A stretch of DNA of 64,000 bases from Planococcus sp. 107-1 (GTDB lineage: Bacteria > Bacillota > Bacilli > Bacillales_A > Planococcaceae), in NCBI RefSeq assembly GCF_021513255.1, contig NZ_CP090977.1, positions 2,914,001 through 2,978,000 of the forward strand. Direction: 5' to 3'. Positions 54,685 through 63,487 of the stretch are shown here, piece by piece (position 1 is the stretch's first letter; each line of letters opens with the position of its first letter). The notes under the pieces were generated by a model, which was not told the origin of the DNA, did no database searches, and worked only from the letters and a program-made list of their open reading frames with translations. A program made the position numbers and the translations under genes.

Positions 54685-55362
54685 TTGGAAAATAAGTCCG
54701 CATTACTTGCCGGAGCCAGCGGTCTGGTGGGACATGAGTTATTGCATTTTCTGCTTGAAAGCTCTAATTATGAATCCGTGAAAATTTTAGTTCGAAAATA
54801 TATAGACGTTCAGCACCCGAAACTTGAGCAAGTCCTGGTCGATTTCAATCGGCTTGGAAATTACGAAGAACATTTGAATGTAAACGATGTCTACTGCTGT
54901 CTAGGGACTACCATCAAAAAAGCCGGCTCGCAGGAAGCCTTTCGAAAAGTGGACTATGAATATCCTTTGAAATTGGCGGAACTCGCAAAACAGCATAGCG
55001 TGAATAATTTCCTTGTCGTTTCCGCACTTGGTGCAAATGCAGCTTCTAACGTATTTTACAGCCGCACAAAAGGCCAATTAGAAAGGGATTTGAAGAAATT
55101 GCAGCTGCCGGCGCTCCATATATTCCAGCCATCGCTGCTGCTTGGCGACCGCAAGGAATTCCGCCTTGGAGAAAAGCTTGCCAGCATCTTAAGTCCCATT
55201 TATAGTCCATTCATGCTGGGCAAACTGAAAAGATATAAGCCAGTCAGAGCCCGCAGAGTAGCCTATGCCATGTATGTTATCGGCCAAACCGATTTGGCCG
55301 GCCCTTTCACTTATCCTTCTGACCAGATCCATGAAATCAGAAACCAAAGCCTGGAAAAATAG
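54685..55362 (+). CDS. NAD(P)-binding oxidoreductase (HTATIP2-like)
   Basis: A 225-residue Rossmann-fold protein of the atypical SDR group: ALLAGASGLVGHELLHFLLE near the start, then DVYCCLGTTIKKAGSQEAFR and a YSRTKGQLERDL segment with the Tyr-x-x-x-Lys pair. TTG at 54685 is preferred by spacing to GAAGGAG; ATG at 54679 is close. The substrate is unknown. Relatives are annotated as NAD-dependent epimerase/dehydratases. Confidence 0.85.
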   Translation: MENKSALLAGASGLVGHELLHFLLESSNYESVKILVRKYIDVQHPKLEQVLVDFNRLGNYEEHLNVNDVYCCLGTTIKKAGSQEAFRKVDYEYPLKLAELAKQHSVNNFLVVSALGANAASNVFYSRTKGQLERDLKKLQLPALHIFQPSLLLGDRKEFRLGEKLASILSPIYSPFMLGKLKRYKPVRARRVAYAMYVIGQTDLAGPFTYPSDQIHEIRNQSLEK

Positions 55363-55364
55363 AA

Positions 55365-55425
55365 AAGCGGAAGTGCCCGTTTAGCCCCGATAAGCGCTGG
55401 AGTCTGGACATCGAAAAGCGCAAGT
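55365..55425 (+). repeat. REP-like Bacillales intergenic repeat, partial
   Basis: AGAAAAGCGGAAGTGCCCGT and TTAGCCCCGATAAGCGCTGG are followed by a second GAAAAGCGCAAG block. This pattern (AAAAGCGCAAGCGCC...TAGCCCCGACAAGCGCTGG) recurs between genes in many Bacillales genomes. Only one partial copy was found in the window. Confidence 0.6.
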
Positions 55426-55453
55426 CTATTTTCATACTTCATTCTCTATCAAC

Positions 55454-55490
55454 AAAAGCCGACGGAAAGCATCGCTTCCCGTCGGCTTTT
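55454..55490. terminator. Bidirectional terminator
   Basis: AAAAGCCGACGG / CCGTCGGCTTTT stem with an inner GAAAGC/GCTTCC loop, between convergent genes. Confidence 0.88.
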
Positions 55491-55496
55491 GCCTTT

Positions 55497-55949
55497 TCAT
55501 TGAGTTGCCAAAACAATCGTAGGCTGCAATTCGATTTCTACATTGCCTTTGATCGCCCGGCTGATCATGCAAGACGACTCTGCTTTTTCGGCGAGCTTTT
55601 TAGCTAATGATACATCTTTTTCTGAAGCGTCCTGTTTCAATACGACATGGGGACGATGAATGATGCGTTCATACGTGAATACACCATTCGTCACATCGAC
55701 AATCCCTTCCGCTTCCATCGTCAATGATTCTTTTTCCAGTTTGCTGCGCTCCATCATTGCCGCCAAAGTGATGATGTAGCAAGTTGCAGCTGCACCGAGG
55801 AGCATTTCATCCGGATTCGTCCCGATTCCAGGGCCGTCCATCTCAGGCGGAATCGAGATTTTCGTCTTTAGATTGCCTGCTTCAATTTCTCCAGAATCAT
55901 TCCGTAATCCTGGCCAATTCGCTGTTAAATGAAAACGATGCTTTGCCAT
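55497..55949 (-). CDS. OsmC-family peroxiredoxin
   Basis: A 150-residue OsmC/Ohr-type protein. The first redox Cys is in LLGAAATCYIITLAAMME and the second in AESSCMISRAIKGNVEIEL. GIGTNPDEMLLGAAA is the family helix. ATG at 55949 follows AAAGGAGA; the longer frame upstream has no site. It is closest to the SACOL1771-type OsmC proteins. It is a relative of, but clearly separate from, OhrB at 26894. Confidence 0.9.
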   Translation of the reverse strand: MAKHRFHLTANWPGLRNDSGEIEAGNLKTKISIPPEMDGPGIGTNPDEMLLGAAATCYIITLAAMMERSKLEKESLTMEAEGIVDVTNGVFTYERIIHRPHVVLKQDASEKDVSLAKKLAEKAESSCMISRAIKGNVEIELQPTIVLATQ

Positions 55950-55975
55950 TCCCATCTCTCCTTTGCTTAAATCAC

Positions 55976-56917
55976 TCAATCAAAAAAACCATCCAACTCT
56001 TCGAGCCGCGGAAGAGCGGTCAAAGCACCCGGTTTTGTCGTACAGATGGCACCGAGTTTATTGCCAAAATGAGCGCATTCCATGACTTCTTCACGCGTCA
56101 CAGGCAAGCCGTTCAAATGGATATGGCGCAGAATTCCCGCCATAAATGCGTCTCCCGCTCCTGTTGTATCGACCGGCTTCACCGGCACGACCGGGATGTG
56201 AAGAATCTCCCCTTCAAAGACGGCATAGGTTCCGTTCTCCCCGTCGGTCACAAAAACCAAAGGAATCTGGAACTCAGAAAGGCGGTCAACGCCTTCTTCC
56301 CAAGTCGCCGTTTCCATCAAGAAAATCGCTTCTTCTTTAGCAAGCTTCAATACATCAACAGACGGCAAAAACCCTTTTACCGTTTCTCGGCATTGCTTTT
56401 CGCTTTCCCAGCGCAGCGGCCGGATGTTGACATCGAACGAAAAAAGCGCCCCATGTTTTTTCGCCATACTCATCGCTTGCAATGTGGTAGACAAAGCATC
56501 CGGATGGAAAGTTGTGCCAGAGCAAATATGAAAGACACTGGCATTTTCAAAAGCTTCTTCCTGCAAGTCGGCTTTCATCACTTGAAGATCCGGCGTGTCA
56601 TTTTCATACTTGGCGAATATGCGGTCAAACTCAGGCGTCAAATGCACGTAAACCCCACTGACCCGCTTTTCCGGCAATAAAACCGAGTAGGCTAAATTGA
56701 CGCCTTCTCTTTCCAATTCCTCTCTGACAAAAGCAGAAGTTTCATCATCCCCTGAAATGGTGATAAATGCCGAAGGGATGCCGAGTCGGCTGACGCCGGC
56801 AGCTACATTGACGGTAGCGCCTCCTAAATGCCGGTTGAAAGAATTGTTCTCGACCGTCTGTGCAATATAATCAACAAAAGCATCCCCATAAACAAGGACG
56901 TGCTTCGTATTTCCCAT
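55976..56917 (-). CDS. PfkB-family carbohydrate kinase
   Basis: A 313-residue ribokinase/fructokinase fold. GGATVNVAAGVSRLGI is PfkB signature 1 and DTTGAGDAFMAGILRHI with the catalytic Asp is signature 2. AGGAGG precedes the ATG. It probably phosphorylates a hexose or similar sugar; no sugar transporter or regulator is adjacent to indicate which. The OsmC gene follows by 26 bases and may be co-transcribed. Confidence 0.9.
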   Translation of the reverse strand: MGNTKHVLVYGDAFVDYIAQTVENNSFNRHLGGATVNVAAGVSRLGIPSAFITISGDDETSAFVREELEREGVNLAYSVLLPEKRVSGVYVHLTPEFDRIFAKYENDTPDLQVMKADLQEEAFENASVFHICSGTTFHPDALSTTLQAMSMAKKHGALFSFDVNIRPLRWESEKQCRETVKGFLPSVDVLKLAKEEAIFLMETATWEEGVDRLSEFQIPLVFVTDGENGTYAVFEGEILHIPVVPVKPVDTTGAGDAFMAGILRHIHLNGLPVTREEVMECAHFGNKLGAICTTKPGALTALPRLEELDGFFD

Positions 56918-57087
56918 GTAGCTGTGCCTCCTGATAATCGCGGCTCAATTCAGCCGCTTTCCATAAAAATATTTTTTCCGATATACTGGATGAAATGCCA
57001 GTAGAATAAGTGCATGAATAAACGAATATGCACTCTCTCTATTATTTCAAGCATAGCAGCCAGATAGCAAGTAAAAGGAGCGATTTT

Positions 57088-57648
57088 ATGAATTTCCAAA
57101 TTCGGCAAGCGAGGCCAGACGACAGTCGAGCCGTTGCCCCGCTCATCGTTAATGCCATCGGCGAAATCGCCGATCATATGACAGCGGAAAACCAACCCGA
57201 GAAAATTTTACAGAAACTCCAAGCCATGATTGAAGGAGAACATACGCGGCATAGCCATCGATTTACTTATGTAGCGGAAGTGGATCAGTCGATTGCCGGG
57301 ATTTTGGTCCTTTATCACGGAAAAGACGCGGAAGCATTAGACCGCTATTTGATCGACCAGCTTAAACAGGAAGGACATGCGCGCACCATCGAGCCCGAAG
57401 CCCATTTAGACGAATGGTATATCGATACCGTATCCGTCGATCCTGCTTTTCAAGGACAAGGAATCGGCAGCCTGCTATTCGAGTATGCCGAAACGATCGT
57501 CGCAGAAAATGGCGGCGGAAAACTTGCCCTCAACGTCGACCTTGAAAAAGAAGGCGCAATCCGTTTGTACCATCGCCTCGGTTTTGCCATCACTGAACCT
57601 TGGACCATTATCGGTGAACCTTTCCATCACATGGTGAAAACCATCTAA
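57088..57648 (+). CDS. GNAT family N-acetyltransferase
   Basis: A 186-residue protein with IRQARPDDSRAVAPLIVNAI at the start, then WYIDTVSVDPAFQGQGIGSLLFEYAE (acetyl-CoA loop) and VDLEKEGAIRLYHRLGFAI. The long central insertion and the ATYPE of the first helix resemble YjcK/YkkB-like enzymes with no defined substrate. AAAAGGAG precedes the ATG. Confidence 0.9.
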   Translation: MNFQIRQARPDDSRAVAPLIVNAIGEIADHMTAENQPEKILQKLQAMIEGEHTRHSHRFTYVAEVDQSIAGILVLYHGKDAEALDRYLIDQLKQEGHARTIEPEAHLDEWYIDTVSVDPAFQGQGIGSLLFEYAETIVAENGGGKLALNVDLEKEGAIRLYHRLGFAITEPWTIIGEPFHHMVKTI

Positions 57649-57652
57649 GCAT

Positions 57653-57687
57653 CGAAGAGCCGCCTTTTCACAAGGCGGCTCTTCGTT
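57653..57687. terminator. Bidirectional terminator
   Basis: CGAAGAGCCGCCTT / AAGGCGGCTCTTCG, 14 base pairs with a five-base loop, followed by T. Confidence 0.9.
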
Positions 57688-58476
57688 TTATAATTTATAC
57701 TTTTCGTATAGGGGTTCGCGGCGGTCTTCAAAGACCGGGATGCGCTTTCTGACCTCTTCCACTTCGCTTAAATCGATTTCTGCATAGCCGATGCCTTCTT
57801 GCATCGCCATATCCAAACGGATTTCCCCCCATGGAGCAATAATCATCGTACTGCCGCCGAATTCATTTTTCGGGTCTTTTCCGATGCGATTAACTGCGAC
57901 GATAAAGCACTGGTTTTCAATCGCTCTTGCCTGCAGCAAAATTCGCCAATGATCGATACGTGCCAACGGCCATTCCGCCGGCACGAAGATCACTTTCGCT
58001 CCGTTAAGTGCGAGTGCCCGGATCCATTCCGGAAAACGGATATCGTAGCAGATGACGCCGCCGCACTGTGTTTCTTCCAAAGAGAAAATACCGAGCGCCT
58101 CTCCTTCTTCTAAATGGATATGTTCGTCCATCAATCCGAAGCGATGGGCTTTATCGTATTCCGCCACTACTTCCCCTGCTTTATCAGCCACATACATCGT
58201 GTTGTAAAATCCCTGTCCTTTTTGAGTCGAAACAGATCCTCCTACAATATTCACTTTGTGTTTTTTTGCAAAATCTGTGAGAAATTTTTCCGTACGCTTT
58301 GTGCCATCAGCCAGCGCCTCGAGTTCTGTCAGCGCATAGCCTGTGTTCCACATTTCCGGCAAAACTATTGTATCTGCTCCATTCGCCGCTGCCTCTTCCA
58401 GATAGCCCCTGACTTTTTGGAAGTTCGCTTCAGGATCGCCAAAAGCGATATCCATCTGTATACATGCAAGCTTCAT
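57688..58476 (-). CDS. mtnU: Carbon-nitrogen hydrolase (nitrilase/omega-amidase-like, MtnU/YkrU-like)
   Basis: A 262-residue nitrilase-superfamily enzyme with the triad Glu41 in IVLPEMWNTGY, Lys in AEYDKAHRFGLMDEH, and Cys in GGVICYDIRFPEWI. ATG at 58476 follows GGAGGAG. The size, and the divergent mtnE-like aminotransferase 89 bases away, match the YkrU (MtnU)-MtnE pair of the Bacillus methionine salvage region, where it hydrolyses the 2-oxoamide side product. The gene symbol rests on this neighbourhood. Confidence 0.88.
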   Translation of the reverse strand: MKLACIQMDIAFGDPEANFQKVRGYLEEAAANGADTIVLPEMWNTGYALTELEALADGTKRTEKFLTDFAKKHKVNIVGGSVSTQKGQGFYNTMYVADKAGEVVAEYDKAHRFGLMDEHIHLEEGEALGIFSLEETQCGGVICYDIRFPEWIRALALNGAKVIFVPAEWPLARIDHWRILLQARAIENQCFIVAVNRIGKDPKNEFGGSTMIIAPWGEIRLDMAMQEGIGYAEIDLSEVEEVRKRIPVFEDRREPLYEKYKL

Positions 58477-58565
58477 ATTCTTCTCCTCCAGTAGACAATT
58501 TATCTTCAACTCTATAAGATTTGGAGTAGATGTGCAATTATTTAGAAAATAAGGAGGGCCTACCC

Positions 58566-59729
58566 ATGGAATTTTCCAACAGGCTGCAGCAATTGCCGCA
58601 GCAATTCTTTTCAAAATTGGCTGCCGAAACCAGCATGGCAATTTCAGAAGGCCGCGACGTTATCAATTTAGGCCAAGGAAATCCAGACCAGCCCACACCT
58701 TCCCATATTATTAAGGCGATGCAGGAAGCCGTAGCGGACCCCAAAAACCATAAATACGCTCCCTTCCGCGGAATCCGCGAACTGCGCCAAGCCGCTGCTG
58801 ATTTCTACAAACGCGAATACGATGTCGACATTGATCCCGATTTGGAAGTAGCCATTCTCGGCGGCACAAAAATCGGCCTGGTAGAATTGCCGCTCGCCTT
58901 TTTAAATGCGGATGACTTGATGCTGCTTCCAGATCCAGGCTACCCGGATTATCTTTCCGGTGTGCCTTTAGCTGACGCGCAGTTTGAAACAATGCCGTTA
59001 AAAGCCGAAAACCGGTATTTGCCTGACTTTGAGGAAATTCCTGATTTCGTAATCGAACAAGCGAAGCTCATGTATTTGAATTACCCCAATAACCCGACCG
59101 GAGCAGTTGCAGACCGTGCTTTTTTCGATGAAACAGTGGAATTTGCAAAAGCGAACCAGATGGCCGTCGTCCACGATTTTGCCTATGCAGCTATCGGATT
59201 CGATGGCGTGAAGCCGCCAAGTTTCTTGCAGTCAGAAGGAGCGAAAGACATTGGGGTGGAAATGTATACCTTGTCAAAAACGTATAATATGGCTGGGTGG
59301 CGCATCGGCTTTGCTGTTGGCAATTCCAAAATCATCGAAGCACTCAACCTGATTCAGGACCATTTCTTTGCCGGACAGTCGCCTGCACTTCAGCTCGCTG
59401 CTGCAGAAGCGCTTACCGGCAACCAGCAATGTGTGGCGGAGCTGCTTGAAACTTATGAAAGTCGCCGATTGGTACTTGAACGGGAATGCTCCCGCATCGG
59501 CTGGAAGACGGAAGCGCCAAAAGGTTCTTTCTTTGCCTGGCTCCCTGTCCCGGATGGGTTCACCAGCGTCGAATTCGCAGATTATCTACTGGCGAACGCC
59601 GATATTTCGGTAGCGGCAGGAAGCGGCTTCGGTGAAAGCGGCGAAGGCTATGTCCGGGTCGGTTTGCTGGTTCCAGAAGTCCGGATTGTCGAAGCCATTC
59701 AACGGATTGAAAAATTGAACCTATTTTAA
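58566..59729 (+). CDS. mtnE: PLP-dependent aminotransferase (MtnE-like)
   Basis: A 387-residue class I/II aminotransferase. Key motifs are NLGQGNPDQPTPSHII near residue 37, the YLNYPNNPTGA motif near residue 160 and the PLP lysine in LSKTYNMAGWRIGF near residue 230. AAGGAGGG precedes ATG 58566. MtnE converts 4-methylthio-2-oxobutyrate to methionine in the methionine salvage pathway. The divergent mtnU-like gene supports the name; other mtn genes are outside the window or absent. Confidence 0.88.
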   Translation: MEFSNRLQQLPQQFFSKLAAETSMAISEGRDVINLGQGNPDQPTPSHIIKAMQEAVADPKNHKYAPFRGIRELRQAAADFYKREYDVDIDPDLEVAILGGTKIGLVELPLAFLNADDLMLLPDPGYPDYLSGVPLADAQFETMPLKAENRYLPDFEEIPDFVIEQAKLMYLNYPNNPTGAVADRAFFDETVEFAKANQMAVVHDFAYAAIGFDGVKPPSFLQSEGAKDIGVEMYTLSKTYNMAGWRIGFAVGNSKIIEALNLIQDHFFAGQSPALQLAAAEALTGNQQCVAELLETYESRRLVLERECSRIGWKTEAPKGSFFAWLPVPDGFTSVEFADYLLANADISVAAGSGFGESGEGYVRVGLLVPEVRIVEAIQRIEKLNLF

Positions 59730-59734
59730 TTCGT

Positions 59735-59782
59735 AAATACGAAAAAGCCCCGGATGAGTTAATCCGGGGCTTTTTCGTATTT
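59735..59782. terminator. Very strong bidirectional terminator
   Basis: A 21-base-pair perfect stem from AAATACGAAAAAGCCCCGGAT to its complement, with a six-base loop, between convergent mtnE and the signal peptidase gene. Confidence 0.92.
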
Positions 59783-59784
59783 AG

Positions 59785-60318
59785 TTATTTTAATAAACCG
59801 AAATGTTTGAATGGCGAAATGCGGAGCTTTGCTTCACCGATAACAGCATCCTCTAAAATGAAGCCGATCGTCCTCGAATCCACACTGTTCAAGCGGTTAT
59901 CCCCGAGTACAAAATAACAGCCTGTCGGCACCAGAAACTCCCCGAAATCGTTCGTCAGAAATGGAAATCCGTGCAGCTTTGCCCATTCCCGATTTTCTTC
60001 CAAGTACGGCTCTTCCACCGCTTCTCCATTTAAATACAATTGATCATCGCGCATCTCCACCCGATCGCCGGGCAATCCGATCACACGCTTAATCAAGTTT
60101 TTATCGTCTGCAGCTTGAAATACGATCAAATCGAAATGATCGATTCCGCTTATTTTAGCCAGGAGGACTTTATCATCTTCTTCAAATGTCGGCATCATGG
60201 AATGGCCATGGACCGAAACCGGTTCGAACAAAAACTCACGGGACACCAGGACAATCAGCGCCGTTAAAAAAATGATTTTCATCCATGCGGTCAATGTCTC
60301 CACTGAATAAGGCACCAC
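59785..60318 (-). CDS. Signal peptidase I
   Basis: A 177-residue type I signal peptidase of the SipS/T class. One N-terminal helix (WMKIIFLTALIVLVS), then the catalytic Ser40 in HGHSMMPTF and Lys77 in LIKRVIGLPGDRVEM, and GCYFVLGDNRLNSVDSR as box E. It removes signal peptides at the outer face of the membrane. The usual number of sip paralogues in Bacilli makes the exact name uncertain. GGAGG precedes the ATG. Confidence 0.95.
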   Translation of the reverse strand: MVPYSVETLTAWMKIIFLTALIVLVSREFLFEPVSVHGHSMMPTFEEDDKVLLAKISGIDHFDLIVFQAADDKNLIKRVIGLPGDRVEMRDDQLYLNGEAVEEPYLEENREWAKLHGFPFLTNDFGEFLVPTGCYFVLGDNRLNSVDSRTIGFILEDAVIGEAKLRISPFKHFGLLK

Positions 60319-60456
60319 TGGAATCCCTCCTTAAAAATTGATGTAATTGTATCTTACTACAGACTTTTCCGCTATGCACTTCAGCTTGTAGGCTTTTGCT
60401 ATTGAGGCTTTGTCTTGCTACAATTGTGTAAATATTATAAAAAAGGAGTGGCTGCC

Positions 60457-61359
60457 ATGAAAACTTTATCGACTCAAGATGTCATTTACAGCTTTTCTCA
60501 ATTAAACGCCCCCGTGCTTCGCGTTCAACCGGGAGAAACGGTAGCGATTGAAACTTATGACTGCTTTAAAAATCAGATTCAATCCGAAGACCAGGAAGTG
60601 GCTGCTATTGACTGGAATGCCATCAACCCTGCCACCGGCCCTATCTTCATTGAGGGAGCGCAATTCGGCGACTTGCTGAAAGTGACAATCGATGATTTGG
60701 AAATTGGGGACCAAGGCGTTATGGTCACGGGTCCAGAACTCGGCGTAATGGGCCATCGCTTTGAGAGAATGGAAGCTAAAATCATTCCGATCCACAATGG
60801 ACAAGCCGTATTTAACGACCGCGTTCAATTGCCGCTGAATCCGATGATCGGCGTAATCGGCGTTGCACCGGAAGGCAAACCCGTTTCTTGCGGAACGCCT
60901 GGTGCGCACGGCGGCAATATGGATACCAAACTGATTACAAAAGGTGCAACTCTTTACTTCCCTGTTTTCACCGATGGCGCCCTTTTTGCACTTGGGGATT
61001 TCCATGCTGCAATGGGTGACGGAGAAGTCAGTGTTTCCGGTATTGAAGTGCCTGGACGGGCGACTGTCACTTTCGACTTGATCAAAGGCGTGCATCCCAA
61101 TTACCCGATTCTTCAAAATGAAGATGGCCTTGCACTTCTTGTATCAGCAATGACACTGGACGAAGCGGTGAAAATCGCCGTCGAAGAAACCATTGACTTG
61201 CTTTTGCCTTATACCGATTTAAGCGTCAGTGAAATGACCATGTTAATGAGCGCAGCTGGAGAAACACAAATCAGCCAAGTCGTTGATCCGCTTGTGACTG
61301 TCCGTTTCTTTGTTCCGCAGCACATTCTTGATTCATTCCAAATAAAATTATTTGCTTAA
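60457..61359 (+). CDS. Acetamidase/formamidase family protein
   Basis: A 300-residue FmdA/AmdA-family enzyme. Typical pieces are NPATGPIFIEGAQFGDLLKV, CGTPGAHGGNMDTKLIT with the catalytic-zone His and Asp residues, and LFALGDFHAAMGDGEVS. It hydrolyses short amides such as formamide or acetamide to acid plus ammonia. ATG at 60457 follows AAAAGGAG. The GNAT gene follows by 12 bases, so the two probably share a transcript. Confidence 0.92.
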   Translation: MKTLSTQDVIYSFSQLNAPVLRVQPGETVAIETYDCFKNQIQSEDQEVAAIDWNAINPATGPIFIEGAQFGDLLKVTIDDLEIGDQGVMVTGPELGVMGHRFERMEAKIIPIHNGQAVFNDRVQLPLNPMIGVIGVAPEGKPVSCGTPGAHGGNMDTKLITKGATLYFPVFTDGALFALGDFHAAMGDGEVSVSGIEVPGRATVTFDLIKGVHPNYPILQNEDGLALLVSAMTLDEAVKIAVEETIDLLLPYTDLSVSEMTMLMSAAGETQISQVVDPLVTVRFFVPQHILDSFQIKLFA

Positions 61360-61371
61360 AGGAGAATTTTT

Positions 61372-61896
61372 ATGTTTATCGGTGAAAAAATCCGCTTGAC
61401 CGCCATGCGGGCTGAAGATTTGCCTGAGTACAGGAAATGGAACAGCGAAGCGGGGTTCGGCCGCAATTATAATTCCTCACCAATCCGCGAAATTCCGGAA
61501 AAACAAGCAGAGGAATGGCTTCATGAAAATTCCAATCGGGATTTCCGCTTCGCTATCCGCCCGCTTGAAAACGAGAACTTCATGGGCGTATGCGCAATTG
61601 AAGACATTGAATGGCCGCATCGTGTCGGCTGGCTGTCTATCGCTCTTGGTTCTGATTATCAAGGCAGCGGATGCGGCACCGAAGCGATGAAGCTGCTGCT
61701 GAATTACGCTTGGAATGAATTGAATCTGCATCGCTTGCAGCTTACTGTATTTGAATACAATAAACCCGCGATTGCAATCTATGAGAAATTAGGCTTCCAA
61801 AAAGAAGGCGTTTTCCGCGAATTTCTACAGCGCGACGGCAAGCGATTCGATATGTATTTATACGGCAAATTGGCGTCAGAACCTTCCGACTTTTGA
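61372..61896 (+). CDS. GNAT family N-acetyltransferase (RimJ/RimL-like)
   Basis: A 174-residue acetyltransferase: LTAMRAEDLPEYRKWN at the start, VGWLSIALGSDYQGSGCGTEAMKLLL for the acetyl-CoA loop, and NKPAIAIYEKLGFQKEGVFR. The layout is that of RimJ/RimL-like enzymes. AAAGGAG precedes the ATG. Substrate unknown; it may be an amino-glycoside-free housekeeping enzyme. Confidence 0.9.
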   Translation: MFIGEKIRLTAMRAEDLPEYRKWNSEAGFGRNYNSSPIREIPEKQAEEWLHENSNRDFRFAIRPLENENFMGVCAIEDIEWPHRVGWLSIALGSDYQGSGCGTEAMKLLLNYAWNELNLHRLQLTVFEYNKPAIAIYEKLGFQKEGVFREFLQRDGKRFDMYLYGKLASEPSDF

Positions 61897-61945
61897 GTGG
61901 AACGCCATTTTGTGTTACACTCAAGAAAAAATGTAGGTGATTAGA

Positions 61946-62965
61946 ATGGTAGGAAGAAATGACCCGTGCCCATGCGGCAGCGGCAAAAAATATAAAAAAT
62001 GTCACGGAAAACAACAATCCGTTTCAATTAATGATTTGGTGAACGAAGAATTATTCAAAGTACGCCAACAGTTCTTTTCGGAAAATCCGAATCAGGAACA
62101 ATTACCGGCTTTCCGTCAGCTTCAGCAGGAATGGCAGCCCCGGTTAATGGAATCGATGGCAGAAAACGATGCTCAGGCTTTTGTAATCGAGAACTTCTTG
62201 TTCATGCAGAAACCCGAACTTTGGGAAGATTTCTTGATGAAGCAAATTGAGCTTGCACAACGTCCAACGACGAAAGAAGTTCTTCAAAACTGGAAAGACG
62301 TCCGCGTATTCCTTGGCCAATACATTCAAGGCAATGAAGAATCTGCCCAATTTAAAGATGCGTTCACAGGAGAGCTTTATCAAATGACTGATCAGCCTCC
62401 AACGGATATGGAAGATGGACAAGGCTTGCTTGCTATCTTGCTTCCAGATGCGCGCATTGGCGAAAATGGCGCCTTGTTCCTTAACGGCTATTTGACAGTC
62501 GTTGGCGAATTTGCTCCTTTCTTTGAACAATTGAAAGCAGCGATGGACACTGCCAATGCTAGCGACGGCAGCCAGTACATTACAGATAATTACCTGACTG
62601 TAGTGGAACATATCGTTAAATATTCAACTGGGACAGTTGAAGAAAGCATTGAACTTTCACCAGAACATGAATCGGTTATGGCTGGACTTCGCAGCCATAT
62701 CGCTCAAGCGGAATTCGATAAAGAAACTGTCGATAACGTGACGAGCATTTTGAACAGCTACTTGGTTAGCCAGCAGCCGACGGTCCAAAAACCGGAAGCC
62801 TTGGTTGCCGGTTACTGGAGATTCCTTCAGGATCACGAATTGATCGATGGCCCGATGCTTGCTCCTAAGGACCTTAGCGAGAAATTCGGTGTTTCTTCAA
62901 GCACTATCCTAAAACGTTCAAAAGAATTCGGTGCTTATTTCGAAGAATTATTAGCAAAAAAATAA
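61946..62965 (+). CDS. SEC-C motif zinc-binding protein
   Basis: A 339-residue protein whose first 20 residues are a SEC-C zinc motif: [19 protein letters not shown]. The rest is mostly helical and acidic, with [20 protein letters not shown], and a C-terminal helix-turn-helix-like stretch [20 protein letters not shown]. The SEC-C motif is found in SecA and in many small proteins. GTAGGTGA precedes the ATG. The function is unknown; the HTH-like end is a suggestion only. Confidence 0.85.
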   Translation: MVGRNDPCPCGSGKKYKKCHGKQQSVSINDLVNEELFKVRQQFFSENPNQEQLPAFRQLQQEWQPRLMESMAENDAQAFVIENFLFMQKPELWEDFLMKQIELAQRPTTKEVLQNWKDVRVFLGQYIQGNEESAQFKDAFTGELYQMTDQPPTDMEDGQGLLAILLPDARIGENGALFLNGYLTVVGEFAPFFEQLKAAMDTANASDGSQYITDNYLTVVEHIVKYSTGTVEESIELSPEHESVMAGLRSHIAQAEFDKETVDNVTSILNSYLVSQQPTVQKPEALVAGYWRFLQDHELIDGPMLAPKDLSEKFGVSSSTILKRSKEFGAYFEELLAKK

Positions 62966-62970
62966 ACAGT

Positions 62971-62996
62971 AAAAAAGCAGCCTCGGCTGCTTTTTT
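62971..62996. terminator. Bidirectional terminator
   Basis: AAAAAAGCAGCC / GGCTGCTTTTTT with a two-base spacer. The small minus-strand gene ends on its right edge. Confidence 0.88.
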
Positions 62997-63208
62997 CATT
63001 CTCCAGGCTTTCTCCGAAACCGGATCAATATATAAATAAGTATGCCAATAACCGTTAAAAACAAATACAGCCTCAAAAAACGAATACCCAACCAAGAACT
63101 CTCAGTGAACTGAAATAGGAAATTCAACGTTGTCGCCATCGAACCTAAAATTCCCAGCGCAAAAATGGTTAAACCCAAAACTTTTAGGATTTTCAATACG
63201 ATTTGCAT
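62996..63208 (-). CDS. Small two-helix membrane protein
   Basis: A 70-residue protein with two predicted helices (VLGLTIFALGILGSMATTL and LYLFLTVIGILIYILIRF) and a short basic tail. AAAGGAGGA precedes the ATG at a good distance, so it is probably translated. I recognise no family. It lies between the SEC-C gene and a thioesterase. Confidence 0.65.
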   Translation of the reverse strand: MQIVLKILKVLGLTIFALGILGSMATTLNFLFQFTESSWLGIRFLRLYLFLTVIGILIYILIRFRRKPGE

Positions 63209-63336
63209 TTTCCGTCCTCCTTTGCAATTCTCTCTACATACCCTTCAACGGATTGTAGAATTCACCCTTGTTGATAACTTTAGGGAAATCGAACAAAACC
63301 GGATAAAATCTTGATATTTCGGCAAAAAAAAGGATC

Positions 63337-63413
63337 TTATACACATTTCTGAAAAGTTATACAGTTTTTTTGTGGAATAACTCTATTTTTTTCACTTATG
63401 CACATGTGGATAA
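63337..63413. promoter_or_regulatory. Cluster of DnaA-box-like sites
   Basis: TTATACACA at 63337, TTATACAG at 63357, TTATGCACA at 63396 and TGTGGATAA (a perfect TTATCCACA on the minus strand) at 63405. The last two abut as an inverted pair. No dnaA, dnaN or AT-rich unwinding element lies here, so this is not supported as an origin. The remaining bases of 63209-63336 show no gene. Confidence 0.55.
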
Positions 63414-63451
63414 GTTAGCATAGGAAAGAAGAAATCTTCTCACACACATGA

Positions 63452-63487
63452 AAAAAAGTGCTCCGAGAACACTCGGAGCACTTTTTT
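63452..63487. terminator. Bidirectional terminator
   Basis: AAAAAAGTGCTCCGAG / CTCGGAGCACTTTTTT stem with a short loop at the end of the thioesterase gene. Confidence 0.88.

Noticed and set aside
55784-56680. 298-codon plus-strand frame
   Set aside because: It lies opposite the OsmC and PfkB genes, both with strong family motifs, and has no recognisable domain.
63241-63420. Replication origin
   Set aside because: DnaA-like boxes are present, but dnaA, dnaN, rpmH or gyrase genes and a repeated AT-rich unwinding region are absent.
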